A stretch of 64,000 nt of DNA from Halobacillus fulvus. GTDB lineage: Bacteria; Bacillota; Bacilli; Bacillales; Halobacillaceae. The position numbers and the translations under genes are program-made. A model generated the notes under the pieces. It saw nothing but the letters and a program-made list of their open reading frames with translations. It was not told where the DNA came from and ran no database searches. Location: assembly GCA_004078665.1 (NCBI GenBank), contig SCFO01000002.1:434001-498000 (forward strand). The letters are read 5' to 3'. Positions within the stretch are counted from its first letter, which is position 1; each line of letters opens with the position of its first letter. Positions 28,166-38,531 of this stretch are shown in pieces.

Positions 28166-28795
28166 ATGGCAAAAAAACAAGTTCCTTCTTCAATCAAGGA
28201 TGAGACGCTCGTTTTAAAGAGAAGGAATCAGATGATCAAAGGAGCTGTCACTCTTTTTATCGAAAAAGGGTTCCACAAAACGACGACTCGCGAAATAGCC
28301 AAAGCTTCTGGTTTCAGTATCGGAACGCTCTATGAGTACATTCGCACAAAAGAGGATGTGCTGTTTCTCGTTTGTGATTCGATTTATCAACGGGTAAAAG
28401 CAAGAATGGAAACGCTCATCGATCCGCATGAACCAACAGTGGAAAGCCTTGTTCGCGCCATTCGTTCGTACTTCCAGCTGATGGACGATATGCAGGATGA
28501 GGTGCTTGTCATGTATCAGGAGGTCAAGTCACTGCCGCGGGATGCCCAGGATTATGTGCTGCAGAAGGAACGCGACATGGTTGCCATGCTAGAAGAAGTC
28601 ATCAAAAACAGTCTCCCGGAAAACCGCTCACAAGACGAAATCCGGCTGATCGCCAACAATATCTTCGTTCAGGGGCAGATGTGGGGCTTCAGGCGTTGGA
28701 TCTTGCAGCGCTCGTTTACATTGGAAACCTATACAGACCTGCAAGTCAAGCTGCTTCTTGAAGGAGTCCATCAGTTTGAAAAAGAAAAATCATAG
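28166..28795 (+). CDS. TetR family regulator of the acyl-CoA block
   Basis: 209 residues from MAKKQVPSSIKDE; AAAGGAG is 7 bases upstream of this ATG. The helix-turn-helix is TTTREIAKASGFSIGTLYEYIRTKEDVL. The C-terminal ligand domain is all-helical, with YFQLMDDMQDEVLVMYQEVKSL, as in FadR/YsiA-like acyl-CoA sensors. It is embedded in the catabolic block, so it is the natural candidate to bind the two TGAnYGnnCRnTCA palindromes upstream of fadF and mmgA and to release them on binding an acyl-CoA. That is inference. Confidence 0.88.
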   Translation: MAKKQVPSSIKDETLVLKRRNQMIKGAVTLFIEKGFHKTTTREIAKASGFSIGTLYEYIRTKEDVLFLVCDSIYQRVKARMETLIDPHEPTVESLVRAIRSYFQLMDDMQDEVLVMYQEVKSLPRDAQDYVLQKERDMVAMLEEVIKNSLPENRSQDEIRLIANNIFVQGQMWGFRRWILQRSFTLETYTDLQVKLLLEGVHQFEKEKS

Positions 28796-28803
28796 CACGC
28801 AAG

Positions 28804-28878
28804 TTTGTGGATGGAGGAAAGCGAGTCATTTCCCGTACCTCCGAAACCACCAATCGTAACGAAAACCGTATCCAATCG
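28804..28878. repeat. Dispersed palindromic repeat, remnant copy K
   Basis: GGAGGAAAGCGAGTCATTTC joins a left-arm stub GGAGG to the right flank of the usual palindrome, ending CCCGTACCTCC; then TAACGAAAACCG matches a decayed inner end. The centre is deleted. Confidence 0.6.
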
Positions 28879-28913
28879 AAATAAATTCTACTATATAAAG
28901 GAGGAGATCGGTA

Positions 28914-31900
28914 ATGGAACAGCCGACCGTTTATAAACCGAAGAATCCTGTCCGATTTGTCACAGCCTCAAGCCTATTTGACGGACATGATGCATCGATC
29001 AACATCATGCGCCGGATCCTGCAGTCGACAGGAGCAGAAGTCATTCATCTTGGTCATAACCGTTCTGTTGAAGAAGTCGTCAATGCCGCGATTCAAGAAG
29101 ACGTTCAAGGGATCGCCATATCTTCCTACCAGGGAGGACACGTCGAATACTTTAAATACATGGTTGATCTATTGAATGAAAAAGGTGCCGGACACATCCG
29201 CGTTTATGGAGGCGGGGGTGGAGTCATCATTCCAAGGGAAATCAAAGAGCTCCATGAATACGGAGTCGCCCGCGTATTTTCTCCAGAGGATGGACGCTCA
29301 TTAGGGCTGCAAGGCATGATCAACCTCATGATGGAAGAGTGCGATTTCATCCCTCCGCTTGATGTCGAATCAGGGGTCAAAGAACTGACCGAAGGAAATC
29401 ATCAGTCGATGGCACGTTTCATCACATACGTCGAGAATACTCCGAAAAAAGATCGGGAAGCTGTCGCCGCTTTTGAAAGCGCTGTCGAAAAAGTGCAGGA
29501 CCGTACGATTCCGGTTTTGGGGATCACAGGTACAGGGGGAGCAGGGAAGAGCTCTTTAACAGATGAGTTGATTCGTCGCTTCCTTAATGAAATTCCGGAT
29601 AAAAAATTGGCGATTTTATCCGTCGATCCGACGAAGAAAAAGACAGGAGGCGCTCTGCTTGGAGACCGTATCCGAATGAATGCGATCTTCAATCCTCGTG
29701 TATATATGAGGTCGCTAGCAACCCGGGAGGCGCGTTCCGAGCTTTCGACTGCTGTCGAAGAGGCGATCCAAGTTTTAAAAGCGTCAGGTGTCGATTTCAT
29801 TATCGTCGAAACAAGTGGAATTGGTCAGGGAGATGCGGCAATTACCGATATTACAGACTTGTCGATGTATGTCATGACAGCAGAATTCGGTGCCCCGTCC
29901 CAGCTTGAAAAGATCGATATGATCGACTTCGCTGATTTTATTGTCATCAACAAATTTGAACAAAAAGGGTCGGAGGATGCGCTGAGCCAGGTGAAGAAGC
30001 AGTATCAGCGCAGTCATATGCTGTTTCATTCTGATGACAGCAAGTTTCCTGTCTACGGTACGATCGCCAGCCAGTTCAACGATCCTGGAACGAACACCCT
30101 TTTTGCTGCAATCGTTGACGAATTGAATGACCGCTATGCTTGGCAAGAACAGACGTCGTTAAAGCGTGTCGATAAAGTAGAAAAACAGAATGTCATCATT
30201 CCGAACGACCGCAAACAATACTTGCGCGATATTGCGCTCGCTGTTCGCAACTATCATAAAGAAACAGAAAACGAGGCAGAAAAAGCGCGCAAGCTTTATC
30301 AGCTAAAAGGGGCACTTGACCAGCTGGATGACGAAGGTGCAAAAGAAAGTATTCAGCTTCTCATCGAGGACTATGAAAAATCTTTAGATAGAGAAGCAAA
30401 AGAAAAACTGGACGATTGGGATGGACTTCACGAGCGATACAGCGGCGATACTTACAGCTTCAAAGTAAGGGATAAAGAAATCACAATGGATCTGACAACG
30501 GAGAGCCTGGCCGGCACGAAGATTCCAAAAGTGGCGTTGCCGAACTACTCCGATTGGGGAGACCGTCTGACATGGCTGTTACGGGAGAACGTTCCTGGAG
30601 CATTTCCATTCACAGCAGGTGTCTTTCCGTTCAAGCGAAAAGGAGAGGATCCAAAGCGCCAATTCGCGGGGGAAGGAACGCCTGAGCGTACGAACCGCCG
30701 CTTCCATTACTTATCGGAAGGGGACGATGCGAAACGTTTAAGTACCGCATTCGACTCTGTGACGCTGTACGGAGAGGATCCGGACGAGCGACCGGATATT
30801 TACGGGAAAGTCGGAGAAAGTGGCGTCAATATTTGTACACTTGAAGATATGAAAAAGCTTTACTCCGGATTCGATCTCGTCGATCCAACGACATCTGTCT
30901 CCATGACGATTAATGGTCCGGCTCCGATCATTCTCGCCATGTTTTTCAATACGGCGATCGACCAGCAGCTTCAGAAGTTCCGGGAAGAACATGGCCGTAA
31001 GCCAACCGAAGACGAAGCGGCAAAGATCAAAGCAGAAACCATTCATGTCGTCCGAGGTACCGTACAGGCGGATATTTTGAAAGAAGACCAGGGACAGAAC
31101 ACATGCATTTTCTCTACTGAGTTTGCGCTGAGAATGATGGGTGATATCCAACAGTATTTCATCGACTACGATGTGAGGAATTACTACTCCGTGTCGATTT
31201 CCGGCTATCACATCGCAGAAGCAGGAGCCAATCCTATCACACAGCTCGCCTTCACCCTTGCTAACGGGTTTACGTATGTAGAGTATTACTTAAGCAGGGG
31301 AATGGATATTAATAAATTTGCCCCGAACCTTTCCTTTTTCTTCTCAAACGGACTGGATCCGGAGTACACGGTGCTTGGTCGCGTAGCGAGAAGGATCTGG
31401 GCGATTATCATGAAGAATAAATATGGGGCGAATGAGCGCAGTCAAAAGCTGAAATATCATATTCAGACGTCCGGCCGTTCTTTGCACGCACAGGAGATAG
31501 ACTTCAATGATATCCGGACGACACTGCAGGCGCTGATTGCGATTCAGGATAACTGTAACTCGCTTCATACGAACTCTTATGATGAAGCGATCACAACACC
31601 GACGGAAGAATCTGTCCGCCGGGCAATGGCGATTCAAATGATCATTTCCAAAGAATTTGGTTTGACGAAAAACGAAAATTCCCTGCAGGGTGCTTACATT
31701 ATTCGTGAGCTGACAGACCTTGTAGAAGAAGCTGTGCTACAGGAATTTGAACGGATCAATGATCGCGGTGGCGTGCTTGGAGCAATGGAGCGCCAGTATC
31801 AGCGCGGGAAAATCCAGGAAGAGTCGCTTTACTATGAAGGGAAAAAGCATTCAGGCGAATTGCCGATCATCGGTGTCAATACGTATTTGAATCCGAATCC

Positions 31901-32159
31901 ACCATCAGAAGAAGAAATTGACTCGATGGAACTTGCCCGTGCTTCTAAAGAAGAAAAAGAGCACCAAATCACCGAACTGCGAAAATTCCAAGAGTCCAAC
32001 TCCGACGAAGCAGACCAGGCGCTAGAGCGACTGAAATACGTAGCAAGCAGCGGCGGAAACATCTTCTCAGAACTCATGGAAACCGTCAAAGTCGCAAGTC
32101 TAGGGCAAATCACCAACGCCCTCTACGAAGTCGGCGGACAGTATAGAAGAAATATGTAA
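28914..32159 (+). CDS. icmF: Fused isobutyryl-CoA mutase IcmF
   Basis: 1081 residues in the IcmF order. The B12-binding domain comes first (about 10-145; [12 protein letters not shown] with His25 as the cobalt ligand, SSYQGGH, GGGG). A MeaI-type GTPase follows (about 190-420; [36 protein letters not shown]). The TIM-barrel mutase domain is at about 540-1081 ([35 protein letters not shown]). It interconverts isobutyryl-CoA and n-butyryl-CoA with adenosylcobalamin; some family members also act on pivalyl-CoA. Its product feeds the acyl-CoA dehydrogenases encoded upstream. AAAGGAGGAG precedes the ATG. Confidence 0.95.
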   Translation: MEQPTVYKPKNPVRFVTASSLFDGHDASINIMRRILQSTGAEVIHLGHNRSVEEVVNAAIQEDVQGIAISSYQGGHVEYFKYMVDLLNEKGAGHIRVYGGGGGVIIPREIKELHEYGVARVFSPEDGRSLGLQGMINLMMEECDFIPPLDVESGVKELTEGNHQSMARFITYVENTPKKDREAVAAFESAVEKVQDRTIPVLGITGTGGAGKSSLTDELIRRFLNEIPDKKLAILSVDPTKKKTGGALLGDRIRMNAIFNPRVYMRSLATREARSELSTAVEEAIQVLKASGVDFIIVETSGIGQGDAAITDITDLSMYVMTAEFGAPSQLEKIDMIDFADFIVINKFEQKGSEDALSQVKKQYQRSHMLFHSDDSKFPVYGTIASQFNDPGTNTLFAAIVDELNDRYAWQEQTSLKRVDKVEKQNVIIPNDRKQYLRDIALAVRNYHKETENEAEKARKLYQLKGALDQLDDEGAKESIQLLIEDYEKSLDREAKEKLDDWDGLHERYSGDTYSFKVRDKEITMDLTTESLAGTKIPKVALPNYSDWGDRLTWLLRENVPGAFPFTAGVFPFKRKGEDPKRQFAGEGTPERTNRRFHYLSEGDDAKRLSTAFDSVTLYGEDPDERPDIYGKVGESGVNICTLEDMKKLYSGFDLVDPTTSVSMTINGPAPIILAMFFNTAIDQQLQKFREEHGRKPTEDEAAKIKAETIHVVRGTVQADILKEDQGQNTCIFSTEFALRMMGDIQQYFIDYDVRNYYSVSISGYHIAEAGANPITQLAFTLANGFTYVEYYLSRGMDINKFAPNLSFFFSNGLDPEYTVLGRVARRIWAIIMKNKYGANERSQKLKYHIQTSGRSLHAQEIDFNDIRTTLQALIAIQDNCNSLHTNSYDEAITTPTEESVRRAMAIQMIISKEFGLTKNENSLQGAYIIRELTDLVEEAVLQEFERINDRGGVLGAMERQYQRGKIQEESLYYEGKKHSGELPIIGVNTYLNPNPPSEEEIDSMELARASKEEKEHQITELRKFQESNSDEADQALERLKYVASSGGNIFSELMETVKVASLGQITNALYEVGGQYRRNM

Positions 32160-32228
32160 CAGAAGTCTTTTCTCTTTGTGAAGGGAATGGAGTTTTTGAA
32201 GTTCGGAATGGTTAGATCTACAAGTGAT

Positions 32229-32397
32229 GTTTCCGTTCACTTATTCTGAGAAGGAGGGGAAGGAAATGGTGAGACTCCTATGGGGAGAAAAGGCAAGCTG
32301 AGATCCCGCAGGAGCCGTGCAACGAGGAAACTCAGCGCCCGCCCATGGAAAGCGAATCATTTCCCGCCCCTCCTAGCTTTGTACAAAAAACGGAAAC
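32229..32397 (+). repeat. Dispersed palindromic repeat, copy B
   Basis: Inner ends GTTTCCGTT (32229-32237) and AACGGAAAC (32389-32397) are perfect. Arms GGAGGGGAAGGAAAT and ATTTCCCGCCCCTCC have two mismatches. The apical part CTGAGATCCCGCAGGAGCCG ... CTCAGC is intact. It lies just after icmF, before the terminator. Confidence 0.85.
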
Positions 32398-32413
32398 TTT
32401 ACCACTAAGAATA

Positions 32414-32450
32414 AAAAGCGCTCTGTCTCCATCAAGACAAAGCGCTTTTA
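32414..32450. terminator. Terminator between icmF and the convergent small gene
   Basis: AAAAGCGCT.TGTC pairs with GACA.AGCGCTTTT with one mismatch; T run on the + strand and A run before it, so it can work on both strands. Confidence 0.8.
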
Positions 32451-32452
32451 TC

Positions 32453-32776
32453 TTAGTGACCACCACTCACCTGATCCTCATCATGAGCCTGATTCACTTC
32501 CGTTACATAAGGCGTCACCGTTCCATACCATTCATACGTAATATCATACGTCTGTCCCTGCTCAAGCAGCATCCACATGTTTGTATCTTCGACATGGACC
32601 AATTGATCATCATTCAGCGTGACGTAGTAGCCCTCATCATTATGTGTTTTATCCGTTACGGTAGCCTCGGTCAAATGTTCATACTCAATCTTTCCGAAGC
32701 TTGTAAATAACCAAATTCCAACTGCAACAATAACAATACTTGTCGCAACCCAATCGAATGGATGACCTTTCATCAT
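32453..32776 (-). CDS. Small membrane-anchored protein of unknown function
   Basis: 107 residues from MMKGHPFDW; AAGGAGAG is 8 bases upstream, which excludes the ATG five codons earlier. One helix (about 8-26) anchors an extracytoplasmic domain of about 75 residues with beta-like character (ATVTDKTHNDEGYYVTLNDDQLV), possibly an OB-like or DUF-type fold. I do not recognise it. It is monocistronic, between icmF and rpoE. Confidence 0.65.
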   Translation of the reverse strand: MMKGHPFDWVATSIVIVAVGIWLFTSFGKIEYEHLTEATVTDKTHNDEGYYVTLNDDQLVHVEDTNMWMLLEQGQTYDITYEWYGTVTPYVTEVNQAHDEDQVSGGH

Positions 32777-32920
32777 GTCTCTCTCCTTCATATCGTCTTT
32801 GCTTTTCTATAGTTTAAAATAAAAAGGCGTGAAGACCAAGCGATACGGGTAAATTGACTCCTATAACAGGCACGTTTAAATATTCATTTGATTGGCAATC
32901 AATGAAAGGGAGAAAGAGAT

Positions 32921-32949
32921 TTGATTTTTGCAGCACCAAACCATATAAT
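32921..32949 (+). promoter_or_regulatory. rpoE promoter
   Basis: TTGATT (32921-32926), 17-bp spacer, TATAAT (32944-32949). The leader to the GTG is about 70 bases. Confidence 0.85.
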
Positions 32950-33027
32950 GGGTGGTATGATTAAATGTGATTCGTATGCCTACGAGACCTTTTATTTTAT
33001 TTTGTTTATATAAAGGAGTGCTGACCC

Positions 33028-33567
33028 GTGAGCTTAAAAGAACTAAGCCAAGATCAAATCCAGGAAATGTCCATGATCGAAATTGCGACGATCATGTTAG
33101 AAGATGAAAGAGAAGCGATTGACTTTAACGAAATCTTTAACCGTATCGCCTCTATGAAAGGCTTGACAGAGCAACAGAAAGAAAATAGCATTGCTCAATT
33201 TTATACAGATATGAACATCGATGGTCGTTTTATGACAATCGGAACGAACCGTTGGGGCTTGAAGAGCTGGTACCCAGTGGAGCAGATGGAAGAAGAGATC
33301 GCGAATCTTCCTCAAAAGCGTAAGAAGAAAAAGAAAAAGCCGTCTAAGCTTCTTGAAGACGAGCTTGGCGTTTCTGAATTTGACGATGAAGAGGACGAGG
33401 ATCTTGAAGAAGATTTAGATCTTACAGATGAGGATCTGGATCTTGACGATGATGATGACGATTACGACGGTGATTATGAAGACGATGACCTTGATGAAGA
33501 GGAAGAAGAAATCGTTGAAGATGACATCAGCTTTGTCGGAGATGAGGACGAAGAGGAAGACCGTTAA
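33028..33567 (+). CDS. rpoE: RNA polymerase delta subunit
   Basis: 179 residues, GTG start behind AAAGGAGT. The folded N-terminal HARE-HTH domain (1-90; DFNEIFNRIASMKGLTEQQK, RWGLKSWYPVEQ) is followed by a lysine patch KRKKKKKKPSK and then an extremely acidic tail of about 70 residues, nearly all Asp and Glu. Delta displaces RNA from the enzyme and increases promoter selectivity in Firmicutes. rpoE-pyrG order is conserved. There is no separate terminator before the pyrG promoter. Confidence 0.95.
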   Translation: MSLKELSQDQIQEMSMIEIATIMLEDEREAIDFNEIFNRIASMKGLTEQQKENSIAQFYTDMNIDGRFMTIGTNRWGLKSWYPVEQMEEEIANLPQKRKKKKKKPSKLLEDELGVSEFDDEEDEDLEEDLDLTDEDLDLDDDDDDYDGDYEDDDLDEEEEEIVEDDISFVGDEDEEEDR

Positions 33568-33577
33568 AAAACGATGG

Positions 33578-33675
33578 TTGACTTTCAAAAGTCAAATCAG
33601 TAGAATCTTATTTGGGCTCTTTAATTTTCGTAATGAAAAGATCAACGCTCCCCGAGAGAGGGGAGCGTTTTTTGT
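33578..33675 (+). promoter_or_regulatory. pyrG promoter, initiation site and CTP-responsive attenuator
   Basis: TTGACT (33578-33583), 17-bp spacer, TAGAAT (33601-33606), then 7 bases to GGGCTC at 33614. A terminator follows: AACGCTCCCC, loop GAGAGA, GGGGAGCGTT, TTTT (33644-33672). In B. subtilis pyrG, low CTP makes polymerase add extra G residues at a GGGC start; the poly-G tract pairs with the C-rich 5' strand of the terminator and prevents it forming. Every part is present here, with CTCCCC as the pairing site. Confidence 0.88.
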
Positions 33676-33782
33676 TTTTGTAAGGTGTGGAACCGTTAGG
33701 ATAGACGGTCGCCCTTTACAAAACATAAGAGTATGATGATGACATGATTCGTCGTTTATGATCAATGTCGAACGATGTTTAA

Positions 33783-35465
<1,683 letters not shown>

Positions 35466-35470
35466 CTTTG

Positions 35471-35511
35471 AAAAAGCACTTCTGCTAGATCCTGCAGAAG
35501 TGCTTTTTTAT
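35471..35511 (+). terminator. Intrinsic terminator after pyrG
   Basis: AAAAAGCACTTCTGC pairs with GCAGAAGTGCTTTTT, loop TAGATCCT, followed by TTA. Confidence 0.93.
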
Positions 35512-35518
35512 GTGGATT

Positions 35519-35685
35519 ATTTCCGTTGCTGAATATGAAAAAGGAGGTCCGGGAAATCACTCCCTTTCCGTGGGCGTGCGCTGAGCCTCCTCAGACTACG
35601 TCTTCCGGGGTCTCACCTATCCCGCTTTCCCACAGGAGTCTCGCGATTTCCCGAACCTCCTTGCCGAAAAGCTCCTAACGGAAAT
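35519..35685 (-). repeat. Dispersed palindromic repeat, copy C (reverse orientation)
   Basis: Perfect ends ATTTCCGTT (35519-35527) and AACGGAAAT (35677-35685). Arms GGAGGTCCGGGAAATC (35543-35558) and GATTTCCCGAACCTCC (35645-35660) have one mismatch. The apical strand order shows that it is inverted relative to copies A, B and D. Confidence 0.85.
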
Positions 35686-35788
35686 GAAAGATGGTTTATC
35701 CCGAAACGGTATCTTATGTGTCATGGTTATATGACTATTTCATGCGTCGACTTCGGAATCAGCTGGGGATGTTCAGTAGGATTGTAAA

Positions 35789-35913
35789 GGGTGGGAGGGG
35801 AAACGGCGAGACTCCCGTGGGAATGTATGGACAGGTGAGACCCCACAGAGCCAAGGGCTCGAGGAGGCTCACCGCCATCCCCACAGGAAAGCGAGTCGTT
35901 TCCCCTCCCACCC
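35789..35913 (+). repeat. Dispersed palindromic repeat, copy D
   Basis: The arms GGGTGGGAGGGGAAACG (35789-35805) and CGTTTCCCCTCCCACCC (35897-35913) are perfectly complementary over 17 bp although they differ from every other copy. A possible inner end AACGGAAAG lies at 35959-35967. Its orientation is opposite to copy C, 100 bp away. The rest of this 600-bp gap before spo0F holds nothing else I can support. Confidence 0.85.
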
Positions 35914-36096
35914 AACTCTTTTATCGTGACATCCCCCAATTCCTTTTTCTACCTATAGTAACGGAAAGAGTTTTTAAAAGGAAAAGAAATTCCAAAACCG
36001 AACATATATGCGCAGGAAAAAGGTGTGGGAGCATAGAATGGTAGGGTTAGGAGATAGAAAAGGCAGAGAAAACAGAAGGAAAGAGGGGAAATGAAA

Positions 36097-36465
36097 ATGA
36101 GCAACCAATTACTGATCGTCGACGACCAAGTCGGCATCCGGCTCCTTTTAGAAGAAATCTTCAAAGGAGAGGGATACAAAACCCTTTCGGCTAAAACAGG
36201 AAAACACGCCTGCGATATGATCGCGGAACATGACGTCGACCTCATGATTATGGATTATAACCTCCCAGTCATGCACGGCAAAGAAGTGCTGAAGGAACTC
36301 CACCAAAAAAACTCCCAGCTCCCCGTCATCATTGTTACCGGACAATCCAGTGAAGAAATTGAAAAAGACACCAACTATTCATTTGTCCGCCATATCATAA
36401 GCAAGCCATTCGATATCCATAATTTGAAAGAATTGGTCGCTGGTTCACTGACTCACACGTTGTAA
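36097..36465 (+). CDS. spo0F: Sporulation response regulator Spo0F
   Basis: 122 residues from MSNQLLIVDD; GAGGGGAA has correct spacing to this ATG and not to the one two codons before. It is a single receiver domain with acid pocket Asp9-Asp10, phosphoacceptor Asp53 (LMIMDYNLP), Thr81 and Lys103 in SKPFDI. There is no output domain. In the phosphorelay it takes phosphate from sporulation kinases and gives it to Spo0B. Placement between pyrG and fbaA is the same as in B. subtilis and confirms the assignment. Confidence 0.92.
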   Translation: MSNQLLIVDDQVGIRLLLEEIFKGEGYKTLSAKTGKHACDMIAEHDVDLMIMDYNLPVMHGKEVLKELHQKNSQLPVIIVTGQSSEEIEKDTNYSFVRHIISKPFDIHNLKELVAGSLTHTL

Positions 36466-36482
36466 TCCGGACTTTTTTTCAA

Positions 36483-36564
36483 TGTAAGCGCTATATATTT
36501 CAGGAGCTGTTGCACCATGTGATGGGTATTGGTATTCTAATACTGTGGTTATACTTACATGGTG
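36483..36564 (+). promoter_or_regulatory. fbaA upstream region: cre-like site and nested inverted repeat
   Basis: TGTAAGCGCTATAT (36483-36496) matches the CcpA cre consensus except for its last two bases. Then CACCATGT (36513-36520) and ACATGGTG (36557-36564) form perfect outer arms enclosing GTATT ... AATAC, with a TATACT at 36550-36555. I cannot place a good -35. Confidence 0.45.
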
Positions 36565-36630
36565 TGTTTCCTGTGGAAATCCACTGGTAAATAAATTTAT
36601 TAGATCGTATTCATCAAAGGAGGATCTTTC

Positions 36631-37494
36631 ATGCCGTTAGTATCAATGAAAGAAATGCTAGAAAAAGCGAAGGAAGAACGCTACGGTGTAGGTCAGTTCA
36701 ACCTTAATAACCTTGAGTATGCTCAAGCGATTCTTCAGGCTGCTGAAGAAGAGCAATCTCCAGTTATCCTAGGGGTATCTGAAGGTGCTGGGCGTTACAT
36801 GGGAGGCTTTAACGTTGTTGTAGATATGGTTAAAGCTCTTATGAAATCTTACGGTACAACTGTGCCTGTTGCTATTCACTTGGACCACGGTTCAAGCTTC
36901 CAAAAGTGTGCGGAAGCGATCCACGCTGGATTCACTTCCGTTATGATTGACGCTTCCCACGATCCACTTGAGGAAAACATCGCGGTAACGAAAAAAGTTG
37001 TAGAACTTGCTCACATCCACGGAGTTTCTGTTGAAGCAGAGCTTGGACGTGTTGGTGGACAAGAAGACGACTTGATCGTTGACGATGCAGAAGCTGCCTA
37101 TGCGATTCCTTCCGAGTGTAAGCAACTTGTGGACGAGACAAATGTTGACGTGTTCGCACCTGCACTTGGTTCTGTTCACGGACCTTACAAAGGTGAACCA
37201 AACCTAGGTTTCGACCGCATGGAAGAAATCATGGGTCTTGTTGACAAGCCACTTGTTCTTCACGGTGGTACAGGAATTCCGACAGCAGACATCAAGAAAG
37301 CTATCTCTTTCGGAACTGCAAAAATCAATGTAAACACAGAAAACCAAGTGGCTCAGGCAAAAGCTGTGCGTGAAGTACTTGCTGACCAGCCTGAACAATA
37401 TGACCCACGTAAATACCTAGGACCTGGTCGTGAAGCGATCAAGCAAACGGTTATGGGTAAAATGCGTGAATTTGGTTCTTCTCAAAAAGCATAA
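36631..37494 (+). CDS. fbaA: Class II fructose-1,6-bisphosphate aldolase
   Basis: 287 residues behind AAAGGAGGA. Zinc-site motifs are [32 protein letters not shown] and LHGGTGIP. It splits fructose-1,6-bisphosphate in glycolysis and makes it in gluconeogenesis. The gene heads a carbon-metabolism run (tal, glpX). Its codon choice is strongly biased, as expected of a highly expressed gene. Confidence 0.97.
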   Translation: MPLVSMKEMLEKAKEERYGVGQFNLNNLEYAQAILQAAEEEQSPVILGVSEGAGRYMGGFNVVVDMVKALMKSYGTTVPVAIHLDHGSSFQKCAEAIHAGFTSVMIDASHDPLEENIAVTKKVVELAHIHGVSVEAELGRVGGQEDDLIVDDAEAAYAIPSECKQLVDETNVDVFAPALGSVHGPYKGEPNLGFDRMEEIMGLVDKPLVLHGGTGIPTADIKKAISFGTAKINVNTENQVAQAKAVREVLADQPEQYDPRKYLGPGREAIKQTVMGKMREFGSSQKA

Positions 37495-37502
37495 ATAATG
37501 TA

Positions 37503-37562
37503 GAAGTCTGTCTAAAACAGACTGAAAAGGAGCCGTTACATCAGTAGCGGTTTCCTTTATAT
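37503..37562 (+). terminator. Hairpins after fbaA
   Basis: AGTCTGT/ACAGACT is followed by an imperfect second stem AAAGGAGCCGTTAC ... GTAGCGGTTTCCTTTAT. The latter with its T-rich tail is the likelier terminator. Confidence 0.6.
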
Positions 37563-37604
37563 CATCTATGAAAACGCCATCATGATTTTTTTCTAAATAA
37601 AAGG

Positions 37605-37790
37605 CTTTGTTAAACTCCAGTGTTGATGTAACAAAAGGAAATGGAATGATTGTCTTCCTGTTCTCAGTCAAAATGTGCTGGGGTGTTTCCGTTCACTTAT
37701 TCTGGTAAGGAGGAGCGGGAAATGGCGATCCTCCTAGCTCTGGTATGAATAACGGAAACTCTCTAGTATTAACATTAAGCTTTAACAGAG
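37605..37790 (+). repeat. Dispersed palindromic repeat, copy E, complete outer ends, centre deleted
   Basis: Outer ends CTTTGTTAAA (37605-37614) and TTTAACAGAG (37781-37790), one mismatch. Inner ends GTTTCCGTT (37685-37693) and AACGGAAAC (37751-37759), perfect. Left arm AGGAGGAGCGGGAAATGGCGA is fused directly to TCCTCCTAGCTC, so the palindrome apex and most of the right arm are gone. Total 186 bp, ending 31 bp before tal. Confidence 0.85.
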
Positions 37791-37821
37791 CTAATTTAAA
37801 AAATATTAGGAGTGTTGAAAG

Positions 37822-38466
37822 ATGAAATTTTTTATCGATACAGCAAACATTAACGAAATCCGTGAAGCGAATGCCCTTGGAGTCCTTGCTGGGGTTACAA
37901 CAAACCCGAGCCTTGTAGCGAAAGAAGGCGTCTCCTTCCATGATCGACTTCGTGAAATTACAGCAGAAGTCGACGGATCCGTAAGTGCGGAAGTCGTTTC
38001 AGAAGATTCAGAAGGTATGATCACAGAAGGAAAAGAACTGGCAGCAATTGCCCCGAATATTACAGTGAAAGTTCCGATGACGCTAGAAGGATTGAAAGCA
38101 GTAAAGGCATTCAGCGATTTGAACATTAAAACAAACGTAACGCTTGTTTTCTCTGCCAATCAGGCTTTGATGGCTGCACGCGCAGGGGCTACGTATGTTT
38201 CACCATTCCTTGGTCGTTTAGATGATATCGGTCATAACGGTGTGGAGCTGATCGCGCAAATCTCTGAGATCTTTGATCGTCATGCCATTGATACAGAAAT
38301 CATTGCAGCGTCTGTTCGTCATCCTGTACACGTGACGGAAGCTGCGACTTATGGGGCGCACATTGCGACAGTACCTTTCAAAGTGTTCGAGCAAATTGTG
38401 AAGCACCCATTAACAGACCAAGGGATTGAAAAATTCCTTCAGGACTGGAATAATCAAAATAACTAG
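37822..38466 (+). CDS. tal: Transaldolase, short TalC/YwjH type
   Basis: 214 residues, the small transaldolase/fructose-6-phosphate aldolase type. Motifs: [28 protein letters not shown] (Schiff-base lysine) and [25 protein letters not shown]. It moves a dihydroxyacetone unit in the pentose phosphate pathway. Its position between fbaA and murA2 equals B. subtilis ywjH. Site AGGAGTG. Confidence 0.94.
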   Translation: MKFFIDTANINEIREANALGVLAGVTTNPSLVAKEGVSFHDRLREITAEVDGSVSAEVVSEDSEGMITEGKELAAIAPNITVKVPMTLEGLKAVKAFSDLNIKTNVTLVFSANQALMAARAGATYVSPFLGRLDDIGHNGVELIAQISEIFDRHAIDTEIIAASVRHPVHVTEAATYGAHIATVPFKVFEQIVKHPLTDQGIEKFLQDWNNQNN

Positions 38467-38531
38467 TGTGTATTGGGAAAAATTGCACATACTAGGGTTA
38501 TCATCTTTACGTTTAAAGCGAGGAGTATTTC

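Noticed and set aside
15613-30146. Long minus-strand frames antisense to argS, icmF, fadF and others
   Set aside because: They are shadows of strongly coding genes; no start signals, and the sense strand shows clear family motifs.
35691-36044. A 117-residue frame across repeat copy D
   Set aside because: Runs through the palindrome, no start signal, composition set by the repeat.
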